From NCBI RefSeq assembly GCF_001638985.1, contig NW_017265139.1, forward strand, positions 1,984,001 to 2,048,000: a DNA stretch of 64,000 nucleotides, read 5' to 3'. The notes under the pieces are model-generated. The model was not told the origin of the DNA and did not search any database. It saw only the letters and a list, made by a program, of their open reading frames with translations. The DNA is from Phycomyces blakesleeanus NRRL 1555(-). Its lineage: Eukaryota > Mucoromycota > Mucoromycetes > Mucorales > Phycomycetaceae. Positions 10,779 to 22,676 of this stretch are shown here, one piece after another. Within the stretch, counting starts at the first letter, position 1; each line of letters opens with the position of its first letter. Both the position numbers and the translations under genes were made by a program.

Positions 10779-13700
10779 TCTTATCCTTCCTTTTTTTTTT
10801 CTTCTTCTCTTTCCTACCCATCTCCTTCTTTTCGTTGTTTCTCTTTAATTTCCTTTTTTCTTTTGTGACAAAGTACATACTATTTATATATAAAAAATTA
10901 AAAGGAGATTAAGAAATTGAACAATACACATACTTAATTAGTATGTTCTGTTCTGTTGTGAGCTGTAGACTATAGGCTTATAGTACAAAATGATCAAGAA
11001 AGGTTGTGAGACTCTGGTTGTCTGAAATGATATTGGTATTACAGATATTAAATAATTGTCAATTGGCCAAATATTGAGCCTTTTATTCTACTAATAAGCA
11101 ATTTTCTTGGTAGGTTAGCTGTGAAGGTTGTGTAAGAATAAAGACTTGAGTTCTTGAGTACATGAGATGTTTAGTATTTTGATTGAAAAGGAAATTGAGA
11201 CTAGAATGGATTTTGATGGGGAAACTATTGAAATGTAATATATTCCTTGTGCACGTGGAAAACCAAAGGGACTCTAACTCAAGAGGTGTAATTGAGAATA
11301 ATTAGGGGAATATATAAAGTATAAATATAAATTGTGGGTGATTTTGAATCATAATACAACTTCTTTGAGATTATAAATTATCGCATGAGTTTTATATATA
11401 TACCTACATAATTACATGCATAATATCTTTATCTCTGCCATTTGTGTCTTAATATCTTGAGTGTTATAGGTAATCTTTTGATGCATTTAAAATTTAATTT
11501 CAGTTTCGACTCTCTTTTTTTTTTGAATTGGTACAATAAAATATACAAGGGTTATACAGAGAGAAAAAAAAGAGATTAATACTATACACTGCACTACTGG
11601 TGCTGCTGCTGTAATATTTTGTAACTCTAAAAGATAATGTACGTTAGATATAATATAAACCCAATGTTACTGTCTTACTCTGCTAATGAAACTTTAATAG
11701 TTTCTTTCAAATACTCTGTGCGATGCTACTGCTGCTTCTGTTGTTGTTGCTTCTGCTGTTAATGATACAACGGCGGGATGTGTAATATAATGTAGTGTTT
11801 CAAAAAATATAATATAATAAAAATCTCTTTGTTTCTTTCTTTTTAATTATTAATTAATAATTTTGATCGATATTTATCTGTGATTGACTGTGCATTTTTG
11901 TAGGTAAGAAATGTTTCTTTAAACAGCATTAAGTTCAAGTAAATATAAACCTATATAGTAGTAGTAATGATTTGCAGGCCTCTATGAATTTTTAATTAAT
12001 TCTTTTAAAAAAAAAATAGAATACAAGAAAGTTGGGATACAGATTAACTCAGTTCTTGACTGTTTTGTACACCAGTAGATCTAGACAGTTTAGAAAAACC
12101 TTTAAATGAAGCTCTTTAGGTTTATCATAAAGGCATACAATATAAAGGTATTGTACTATATCACAATCTTTAAAGATAAAGTTTAAAAAAGATCTCTCTT
12201 TTATTTATTTATTTAATAAAATGCCATGGGTAGAATCTATATGAGACGCAAGATTATGTAATACATTAGATTATATGTTTTTATTTATGAAAATATAATG
12301 ATAGCCTTTATGATTCTTATAAAAGACTAGTTTATTGGTATTACTATTATAACCACTTGCTGGTTACATTTTTTTTAATAGTAATAATATTTAAAGATTC
12401 TGTGGTTTACACAAACACAAGAAATCAATATCTGATGCCCAAAATATGAACGGACTAGGAAAAAAAACAATAGGGAAAGATACAGAACGGAAGAGAAAGA
12501 ATATGTAGTAGATTCAATTGGTGTATTCAATAGTTTCTAGAGTCTCGAACCATCTCTCTGTGTGTGTGTTTAAATATATATATATATATAATAGTAATAA
12601 TTAGACTATACGCATACTTCAGGTTGCTATGTGGGTGTAGTACAAAAAGCTTAAAGGATTTGTATTATGTATTGGAACCATTAAAGATGTAATTTTGATA
12701 TAGTACAATGTTTGATTTGAACCCAAGATAATTTATTAAAGAATTGAAATTCACCAACAACAACAACAATTTAGTTAAAGAATAGAACAACTTCTTTAAG
12801 GCTTATTTAAGGCAAATTAATTTTCATCTTTTTTTTTTCTATTATAAAAAGAAGAAGGGTAACAAGTGACGTGAGAGTGGTACAAGGAAATCATATTTAT
12901 TACAAGCGCTTGTAAGGAATGAAAAGAAAAAGAAGCTGTATATATTGATATTGATATACTTTCTTTTTTTTAAAAAAAAAACTAAATTTTTACAAAATTC
13001 TACCCGTTCTTGCAGAGTTCTCAAAAATGGTTCAAACTAAAACGCCTCCAAAAAAGAAAAAAGAAAACTTTGTGTGTGTGTGCTTATTTTCTAAACGACC
13101 CTTGCAGATAACCTGTAGAGATCATCTAAATAAGCTGGTTGTAGAAATCATAATAATTTTTTTCTTTTTTGTACCATTTAGATGACGCTTTTAAATAGAC
13201 AATTCTGTTTTATATATATAGATAGATAATATTAGTTTCAGTCTACTGAGTCGGCTTTCTTATACGCTTCTTGGTGCGACAAGGGAGCGAGTTCCGAAGA
13301 AGCCATGGGGAAGGAGAAGGGAAAGGGGAAAAGAGAGGAGTCTGGATGACAACCTGGTGTTTTCCTGTGAACATATGTAGAAAACAGCTTCCTGAAATGG
13401 TATAATTTGGCTTGGTATTGTATTCTGAATGACAAATATACGTACACAGACTACATACATATTTTATATAATTGTACATTTATCTGTGTGAACAAAGTAA
13501 ATCAAGTACATGTGCAGACATCGGGTATTAAACGAATATTAAGCAAGGGCATTGATGATAGGATATACGAAATGAAGTCGTACTGAAACGTGCACCTTTT
13601 GAATACAATATTCTACTATACCGAGTTTTTGTGGTACCTTTTCGGATCACCGCATTTGTCATGACATGTTTGATGTAATCATTCATTTCCTAGGCAAATC

Positions 13701-14383
13701 CAGTACTTGTTTATTTCCTGCTATTACTATTATTTAATAGCACAATATTCCAATGGGACTACCTCTACTTTATCAATCGACATTAGCCACCATTAGCCAC
13801 CATTAGCTATATTACCAAGAGGTCATTACTAATATAGAATACAATGCATTTGAATTACCAGTACCAGTACCAGTACCAGTACCAGTACCAGACTAAAGAA
13901 TAGCACAGTATTATGCTGTACAAGATAGTAAGGTGTGAATATCGATTATTATTTTTTCTTCACTTTCTTACCCCTTAACAAGTCTATGAACCCGGACTAA
14001 AGGATTGTATAAAAGTAACACCCAAAATAAGAAAGACACAAAAAAATTGTTAAAAGTGCGCTGCCCACTCTTTGGATTATAAAGCTTTTTTTTTCTTTTT
14101 TTAAATTTTTTTTTTTATTTCTTCTTCTTCTTCTTCTTCTAAACCCTCTCCTTTCTTTCCTCTCCCTACCTAATTTTTTTTATTTGTTCATTTTCTTGTG
14201 TGCTTTGAATCAACACCAGACTTACTCCACACGCATAAACGTAATACCTGTCGATTCACAAGAACTATCGACCTTACACATTACCACTATCATCGACATA
14301 CATACACACACATACACACATACACACATACACATAGAGATTGAGACAGAGACAGCTGGAGAAAGAATAAGAAGAAATATCTG
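10779..14383. other. AT-rich intergenic region, no convincing gene
   Basis: It lies between GGA and the 7TM gene. It holds T/A homopolymers, dinucleotide and trinucleotide repeats, and a hexamer tandem repeat at 13857-13891. A possible tiny minus-strand reading near 13240-13700 is discussed under rejected items. The last 300 bp are pyrimidine-rich, then rich in ACAC-type repeats, and are probably promoter and 5' leader of the 7TM gene. Confidence 0.6.
13857..13891. repeat. hexanucleotide tandem repeat (CCAGTA)n
   Basis: About six direct copies of the hexamer CCAGTA lie in intergenic DNA. A short duplication (TTAGCCACCA twice) lies just upstream near 13782-13803. Confidence 0.9.
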
Positions 14384-15812
14384 ATGAATGATTCTTCTGT
14401 GACCGACTGGACGTTGGAGCGTCACTGTATAGACGGTGTATGCCATTGTGATTGGCGGTTGACAGTTCAGGACTGTGTAGAATCCCATGCATTATACGTC
14501 GTCCATGTAATTAACATTGCTCTATCCGGACTTGTGTCTATACTAGGTAAAAAGAAAAAGAAAATATATTCATCATATCAAATATTAAATATCAAATAGC
14601 AATTGGAATTCTCTATGATCGCCTCGTTCTCAAAGGACATCGGTTATTTGACGGAAACATAGCCAAGGGATGCCTTCGACCGAAACCAATAGACAGCATG
14701 ATGTTTTTACTCACGTTTTTTAATATACGTGAGTAATTTTTTTTTCTTTTTTTATTTCTTTGCTTTGATTGCTCGATTGATTTGCTGTGTAGTGTGTTTC
14801 GAGTTTAATAATAACCTTGCCTATCTATTTATTTATCTATTTTCATCCTCAAGTCCGCTTGATTTCTAGCGTGATCATCGTAGCGGACATTGCACCAGGA
14901 AACATGATCGTTCGTTCTTGTAAGGTCCAAGCATACAAAAAAGCTAAATAGAAATAGAAATAGAAATATATTTATATTTATATATATTTATAAACGACCC
15001 TAAATTTTTATAGTTATGTTCGAAATCCCATGGCAATTTGGCTATGGAGGCTTCTCACTTTACCTAGTAGGAATCGCACAGACCTTGGCTGATGTAAGAT
15101 TATTATTGTATTTATTTATTTTTTTTTTAAAAAAAAAAACATACCATAAATCACCGCTTATATATATATATATATATTATTTTATTTTATTTTATTAGAG
15201 TCATAGAGCAATTGCTACCGGATGGTTACCTTCACCGCGCACCGTAGATGTTATAGGACTCTCCTTTTTTCTAGCGCCATTTATCCTTAATAATATTTGC
15301 TCCCTGGTTGCCGGATCACTGGCAAAAAGTAACCTGTACTTGTCAGAGATATTTGTACGGATATTGTATGTACTCTGGTTTTTTCATTGTGCTCTATTGG
15401 CCACGGCAGTCCTTTTCGCCGGCGTCCGTCTGGTCGGAATCCTTAACAGACACATAGCCAAGTTCCAAACTTCCGGTCCTCGGTTCACAACAGTAAAGAC
15501 TGGAATATTTAAGGTAAATTGAAAATCATTATTATTTTTACACACACAAGCACGCACCCACACAGACGCACGCGCGCGCAATATACATATACTTATTTTT
15601 TTTTTAAAAAAAAAAGATTAAATCTGTTATGAGCATATTGTCCATATGCTTAATGTTATTTGCCATATTCTTGCTACTATATGGAGCCCTCCGTAACTCA
15701 ATCACGGTCAACCCTGTCGGAAGTGTTTTTCTGGCCGTTATTTGGTCTTACCTGGCCGGGATTTCCACGCTTTCCTTGGAAATATCTATCCTCTTCAAGT
15801 ATGGCTCATAAA

Positions 15813-15846
<34 letters not shown>

Positions 15847-16328
15847 GATTTTATATATATATATATGGAGAGTTCTCTTGATTTCTCTCTATTTCTCGTC
15901 TAATTCAATCCAATTGTCTTAGTCCTACCATCAATGAAAACACCGATATTGGGCTGAAGAGCTCTAGTGGTGGTGACAAGTCAAACAACCTTTTCGAGAC
16001 TCAGAATTCAGGTTTACCCAGCGTTATGCACGACAAAAGTTTCCAAGGAACCTTGAGCCATAACGCATTTGACGATCTGAAGCAGCAGCAACTACAGTAC
16101 CAGCAAGCTACTCAAAAACACGCAAAAGGAGTCGGGGCAGCCAATAATGTCAACACAACAATCCTGACATCTCGAGCCGGTATTCCTCTAGAAGATCTCA
16201 GTTACTCAGACTCAAAAGACAATTACAAATCTCCACACTGGGCAGATCCAAAGCAAGATACCGAAGCCTGTAATCACATAGACGAGGCCTTGTTCTCTTC
16301 TCAAGTAGACCTCATGGATGCAAAGTAA
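14384..16328 (+). CDS. orphan seven-transmembrane protein, GPCR-like topology
   Basis: I do not recognise a named family. Exons 14384-14546, 14600-14728, 14854-14919, 15014-15093, 15199-15513, 15617-15798 and 15923-16328 join in frame to 446 residues. A short Cys-containing N-terminus (MNDSSVTDWTLERHCIDG) is followed by seven hydrophobic segments. These are near ALYVVHVINIALSGLVSIL, MMFLLTFFNILRLISSVII, FGYGGFSLYLVGIAQTLA, VIGLSFFLAPFILNNICSL, ILYVLWFFHCALLATAVL, ILSICLMLFAIFLLLYG and VFLAVIWSYLAGISTLSL. The last exon encodes a hydrophilic tail of about 135 residues that is Gln- and Ser-rich. Seven helices with an extracellular Cys cluster and a long polar tail resemble a receptor, but no diagnostic GPCR motif is evident, so receptor function is inference. 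The start is the first ATG after a pyrimidine-rich then CA-rich leader. Confidence 0.8.
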
Positions 16329-17011
16329 AAACAAAAACAAAAAATGTTCATATACGCATTTTATATTATATTATATTATATTTTATCTACCTATTTATTA
16401 TATTATATTATATTATATTATATTATTTATATATATATATATACTTTTTCTGTAAGTAAATAATTTTAACCCAATGCTAAATGACTTTCTAACTAATTAT
16501 TCTTTGCTCTTTTTTATGTATAGTTTATAAAAGAAGGAAAAAACAACCGAATTTTGAAACAACGGCTTTTGATTCCCACAAATGTCACTAGACATATCAA
16601 GGCTATCAAGAAAGAAAGAGAGAGAGAGAGAGAAGAGGGCCAACCAAACCATTACATATCATACAACTCGAATCTTACGATTTATACCATCACAAACACC
16701 TCATACCTATTTTTCTGATCCTTTTATCGGCATTCTCCTTTTTCATATTTATTTATATATAGGTATATAATCTATTAACAAACAAACACACATAAAGAAA
16801 ATACTCACTCCTAGTACACTACACTACCCACTATACTACGCATTCACACATTTACATCCTTTACTACACATACTATACACTTATTAAACAAAGCAAAAAA
16901 AAATCATACTCATTTTCAAATTATTTTCTCTTTCTCTTTCTATCTATCTATCTATTATAACCTGTACAGTTGAGTAAAAAAAAATTGCTAATATAAATAC
17001 ATAAATACCAT

Positions 17012-17042
17012 ACCAAAACCAAAACCAAAACCAAAACCAAAA
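17012..17042. repeat. tandem repeat (CCAAAA)n
   Basis: Five near-perfect copies of the hexamer CCAAAA in intergenic DNA. Confidence 0.85.
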
Positions 17043-20000
17043 TGACACCAGATGCGTTGGTTTTTATGATTTGTAGTATGTTTTTTAAATTTATTTAAAT
17101 AAATAAATAAATAAAAAATATTCAAGAAAATTAAATAATCTTACTCTTTCTTACAAGCAATCTCATTGAAATACCGCCTTTTTTTTAAAAAATAAAATAA
17201 AATCATATAACCAAAACCGAGAAAACGGGGCAAAATTGACTTTTTATTTTTATGTACATAATATATATTGGGCATATTGTCATTATATATGGCGGTGAAC
17301 AGATCTTTATCAGGAAATGAGGTGGGGAGGCTATCCTTTCTTGATCCATAGATCTCTCCAAGTTCAAATACAGAAGACTTTGAGGACCCAAAAGGTTTAT
17401 TATACAAATTATGAAATGCATTTGATAATTAAATGATATTCTGTTCTGTTCTGCATTGTATTTCATATCAAATTATCAGTCCATTATTTTTAACAACGAT
17501 AATATATATATACCTATATATATATATATAAAGACATATGAAAAATACACGCTGATATTCAGCCTAAACATCATTTGTGCGCTATCAAGCTATGTATATC
17601 GCGTTGACTGAAAACAATAATCTCGACTTTCAATAATAACCAAAAAAAAAATAAGAATAATAAAATAGTAATTAGATATTTAATACAATACAATACAATA
17701 CAATACAATACTCCGAATAATACTTTTTATTCCTTGCGTTTGTCATTGCCATATTTGAAATCTAGTACGCTCTTGCAATCTATACACCAAAAAAAAAACT
17801 CCAATCAAAGCAGCGGAAATATTACAGGAACAATAGGGAAATACTAAGAAAATATAAGCCTTGTAATTAAAAATCATATTGTTTTACATTACAACTGTTC
17901 ACGATTAGTTTTAATATCCTTGCGCTTCAGTCTGCACATTACATATATATATTAACAATTATAATTATAATTTTAGTTGTAAGAATTCGTACTACATATG
18001 ACAAATGAAAAGAAGACGACTGTAAATCTTGTGGAAGAATCTTGATACAAATCTAGTGAAAACGATTTGCTGGGTTAGGCCGATAATATGTGTAACGATT
18101 ATATTAATTTTTTTTTTAATATACTCTTTTAAAAATAAAAATAATAACAAAATGCTAGATAACCACAGAACGTTATAAGAATACGTATGATGGAAAGTAT
18201 ATGAACCTTTCAAAAGAATTGTACAAATATTCATGCAAAATATCTAAAGCAATACCTATATATATATATATATTTCTTATATTTTACTGGCCCAATATCA
18301 ACACTAATTAATATATATATATAGCAGCAGCAGCAGCATCAACAAGAAATGATGGCTGTTTTTTGTTATTATTTTTATTGAAGGTTGCTTAGATACATTT
18401 TGGGCATCATATTAAAATGGTATTATTTTATGTAACCATAAGGTTTAAAATCGGGATAGTAATGTGATGTGCACAGAAGATTGATTTTAGGACTAGCCTC
18501 AAAATGGGCGGAGATATGTATTTAATATATCATTTCTCTTATTGTAAAATACCAGTTTTTAAATATATGTGTAAAACAAATTATTATTATTTTTTTCTAC
18601 AAGTAAATGAATGAATAAAGATATCAAAATCAAATACAATTTCTATCTCTATAGAAACATACTGCTAATAAACAACAAGACTAAAATCTAAAGCCCTTCT
18701 TTACCGTGCATCTTTACAAGGAAGCAGATCTAGCCGAGACTATACCTAGACTCCAAAAGATATATTGTCGTCTACAATCCGAGAATTTATAAGTTAACCT
18801 TAATTTAATTTCATATATACATTCCCTTTTTTTAAAAAAAAAAACAATTAGTTGCTATGTTTTAGAGAATTGTATATGCGAGTGTTAATTGCAGCAAAGA
18901 GAGTGCTTCTGAGCCACATTTTGGTATCCTTGCTATTCAAATAATAATAATAATAATAATAATAATACCAGATGGTAAATAGTGAGCAGTAAGCATAAGA
19001 GAATATATATATATATATATTTCTGTTATTAGAAGAACGCTATACGATTCTCTCCAAAAAGATAAAACATATATTATTTATCACAATTGACAAAACCAAA
19101 GAACATTGTTTCAGTCATACTGACAAGTTTTGTGGAGTGGATCCAAATATTGCCAAGGTCCTTGTGAAACTGCAATGAAGGGAAAAAATACATGCATCAT
19201 CTTTAATGATCGTTAAAAATAAAAATAAAAATAAACTTAGTCCAAACACACAAACACATTAGTGAGAGTCTGCAAATATCCCAACAAGGTATAGTACAGA
19301 CTTGCCATATAGTTGAATCGATCTAGTATCTCAAGCAAATCTTTATTGACAATATATTATACTCGGTTGGACTTTTGAGATAACCAAAATAAGGAAAACT
19401 GGATCTCGACAAACGCCAAGCTAAATACACAAGCCTAATATATATATATATATATGTGTGTGTGAGAGTGCTGGTGTATGAATAGTGGAGATGTACTTAT
19501 TTTCTACTCTTTTTATGGAGGATTATACAAATTTTAGGACGACAGTTGCTCTATGATATAATATGGAGATTATAAACCTTGAGCCATGAGATTTGGATAG
19601 GGTCTATTAATGCCGTTCAATTCTCCAATGCAACTTTGAAATACAATTCTTTTGAGTTTTTATATAATTATTCCCTCAGACTTCTTTATAAAACTATCTT
19701 TATGCTAATTAAGCAGTGTTAAATAATAGTACAGAGTAAATAGTAATCAGAATAATTGCAATTTTTTTGAGTTAAAATTAAAGCTACATGATGCTCAATA
19801 GTATCAAAAAGTTACTCACAAATATTGAATATAATTAAAGGTAAGAGTGTGTATCCTGCTACGTTTGGCTTTAGAAATCCTTTATTTCTACCAGAGCTCC
19901 ACAATTTATATCCTCTTATTGCTATGGGATTGAGGAGAAATACAATTTATATGTACAGTCGTCAGCTTACAAAAAAAAATTAAAGAAAAGTACTGGATTG

Positions 20001-22222
20001 AACATACCGCACCATAATAGCACCTTTAGAAACAACTATATTGAAAATATTGTAACACTAGATCCCAATGACTTTGCACCTTTTTATATATATATATGGA
20101 GAGGTGCCAGTTACTATGGTATATAAGAGTGACACATGTATGTTTAAGTAACACCGAATACCATCAATCTAGTATTGGTATTATTTTCAGCTGCGAAGAT
20201 CTAAAGACGCAAGAGAGTACCTGTAGGAATAGATATATAACTAATGTGAGTATATAGTCCAAGACTTTTTCTTCTTCTTTGAATGCACTTGTTATGATAG
20301 CTAGTACAACTATACATGAGCTATTGATAAAATAATACATTTCTGAGATTTGAAAATCACTTAACAAAAGAGATACGACTTAAACGATACTAGAGAATCC
20401 AAGAAGAGAGAAATATATAAGAGCTTTAGTATGTAAAACAACGAGATATGTCTACTGATATAGTTAAAATCTAATGGCTCTAAAGAAATCCTTGATATAC
20501 TTACTCCTTGTTCTTTATTGAATTTAGAATTCTGCATGATTCTGGTGTAGATAGGGTTTTCTTTTGTCCCTTTAATCACCCCTCTTTTGTATCTCCCCAG
20601 TACCTTTATTTTGTGTTCTTTGTCTCTGTAGCCTTCTCTCGTTCTCTCGATATCTTGCTAGATCAGAAGCACAATCGAGCCAATGATCAAAGACATACCA
20701 TTATCGAAAAAAAAAACAGATCTCCAGGTTCACTCGGTGTATATATTTTGATATTTTTATAGTTCTTATCTACTATGCTTTACTGTTAATAATCTTTGAA
20801 AAATAAAAATAAAATGGCTTGTGCCTTTTAGTATAAATTCTCATTGTAGATTATTCACGTCAATGTACAGAAATATATAATAAAGAATATACGTAAATGA
20901 GAATAAGCTAAATAGTTTATTGTTCTTATTTTCTATATACTCTCTAAAGGTTCTGCAAATGTGTTCCAACATGAGCTTTCATGATAAAGGACAGCTTCCT
21001 AGATTTTTGTGGAAGTCCAGCATGAATCATAAAGTTCTCAAATACCCTAGGATTATGCGATTGATATCTCAATATGATATCCATATAATATACTACACAG
21101 CTCTGTATGTTGATTGGGATTTACAAGCTTACAAATTTGTACAAATATTATAGAAAATAACATTCTTTTCTATATATCAATTAATTCAACCATACAAATA
21201 ATCTGTATTTCTATAAATAAATGAACATAATATCAGTAGATATATATATATATATATACAAACCAACAAGGGAATAAGAAAGGCGGTGATTTAGAGTTCA
21301 AGGGACGCACTGGTTAGATACTCTCCGTTAAAGATGAAGAAACCTTAGTACTAGCTATAGGATCACCAAAGACCAAGAAAAAAAAGGCTATATCTAGACA
21401 GTTTAATTGTGTAAATACTCTAGTGTACGCCAAATAATGGGTAGGTGACACTAGAAGATGTCTCTACACGTAATTAAAAGAAGGGAAAAAAATTATAGCT
21501 CAATTAAATTAAATCACGTTTATAGTTGTGTGTCTTGTGTATTCAATACCCCACAATTTGATCTGCACTTGTCCACCCGGACTAATTTTTTTCTTAATAG
21601 ATAAAGAGGTAGTAATACTACAGTGTTATAGTTGCTATATCTTATATATCAACGTATGACTGGTATAAACCAGATATTCTCATCATTGGAAGTAAGCAAC
21701 CGTAAGCTCTTCTCTTTGAGTTTGAAGCAAAAGAAGAGGAAGAAGTAGGTTGGTATTTATAAAGAATAGAATTACAAGACAATCTATCGATGCTTCTGTT
21801 GTTCCTGATATGTAAGTACAGAAAATATCCAGAGATCGTACTTGGCTACTCTATACTGAGATTTTTTGGTAGAAATGTGAAATGCCTTAGGGGAAAGCTA
21901 CAGCCAAATCAATTTTTCTTTTATATTATCATTCAGGCCAAAACTATATATTTATTTAGGATCTGTGATTTTGGCGATCGGCTGATGAACGGTAAAAGTG
22001 ATAGACGCTGCAAAAAGAAAAAAAAGAAAAAAAAGAAGCGAGAGAATAGAGTGAAACAGTCCAAATTAAGAAAGGGACCAAATCGTTCAGATCTTGATGG
22101 AGCCAGCTGGTCGTAACCATTGTCTGGCTGACCCAGAAATCGGATTTTTGGAAATCGGATTTTTTGTATGAAGCTTTCGATGAGCCTTGGATCAATAGAT
22201 TCTGCAAGAATACTAGGATTAG

Positions 22223-22230
22223 TATAAAAA
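22223..22230 (+). promoter_or_regulatory. TATA box of the small intronless gene
   Basis: TATAAAAA lies 79 bp before the ATG at 22302. A CT-rich and then A/C-rich leader follows, as in many strongly expressed fungal genes. Confidence 0.5.
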
Positions 22231-22301
22231 GGATGGAGTTTTTTTTTGCTGGTACTTCTACTTTTAATTCTCTACACATCAACAAGATCAATATACCCAC
22301 A

Positions 22302-22676
22302 ATGCAGCTCACATCTCTCCAACAACAACTTCTTTCAAAGTATCAACGCCAACAAACCAAAACATCAGTCAAGCAAGCCACAATCAAAACTCGTGCCGGT
22401 AAATCAAACCGGAATTCCATCACATCCTCTTTGGGAAACTGTGTCCGCAGCCTGGCTTCTGTCAGCAAAGCATTCAACCGCAACAAACCAAAAAACTCGG
22501 TCGTACCTTCTGCAGTGTCTTCCTCAAACATCTCTAGCCAAATGTGCTACATCAATGAATATTCTCGGTCAACATCTACCCCTCTCTCAGCCAAGTCTCT
22601 GGCTCTCGAGTCTCTCATCTTCGATCACCCCTCAGTAACCATCCATATCCAGCCTATTTCTTGCAGAGCATTCTAG
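22302..22676 (+). CDS. small hypothetical basic protein, intronless
   Basis: This is a 124-residue ORF of unknown function. It starts MQLTSLQQQLLSKYQRQQTK and is rich in Lys, Arg, Ser, Asn and Gln in its first 75 residues, with no membrane helix or signal peptide. I chose the ATG at 22302 over the earlier one at 22164 because a TATA box at 22223 and a pyrimidine-rich leader sit between them, so the earlier ATG would be upstream of transcription. Its base composition is richer in G and C than the flanks, and an AATAAA-like signal lies near 22857. The context suggests a real, possibly inducible gene, but I recognise no homologue. It could be a lineage-specific orphan. Confidence 0.5.
   Translation: MQLTSLQQQLLSKYQRQQTKTSVKQATIKTRAGKSNRNSITSSLGNCVRSLASVSKAFNRNKPKNSVVPSAVSSSNISSQMCYINEYSRSTSTPLSAKSLALESLIFDHPSVTIHIQPISCRAF

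Larger units (their letters stand above)
16329..22301. other. long AT-rich gene-poor region
   Basis: Nearly 6 kb have no supported gene. It contains many AT microsatellites, T-run/A-run palindromes (for example about 17180 and 18830), a six-base tandem repeat at 17012-17042 and scattered short ORFs without domains. A coding-like stretch at 20920-21153 (plus strand) could be a relic but lacks recognisable motifs. Confidence 0.6.

Noticed and set aside
13238..13700. Possible small minus-strand gene with a first exon near 13686-13640 (MNDYIKHVMTNAVIRK) and a last exon ending at 13243 (MASSELAPLSHQEAYKKADS)
   Set aside because: The two pieces do not join in one frame with good splice sites, and no domain or family is recognisable. 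RNA-seq would decide.
13857..13891. CRISPR-like array
   Set aside because: A simple hexamer microsatellite with no spacers, in a eukaryotic genome.
20164..21153. Short ORFs in the 16-22 kb gene desert, including one of 77 codons at 20920
   Set aside because: No motif, no splice partner and no compositional shift strong enough to call a relic.
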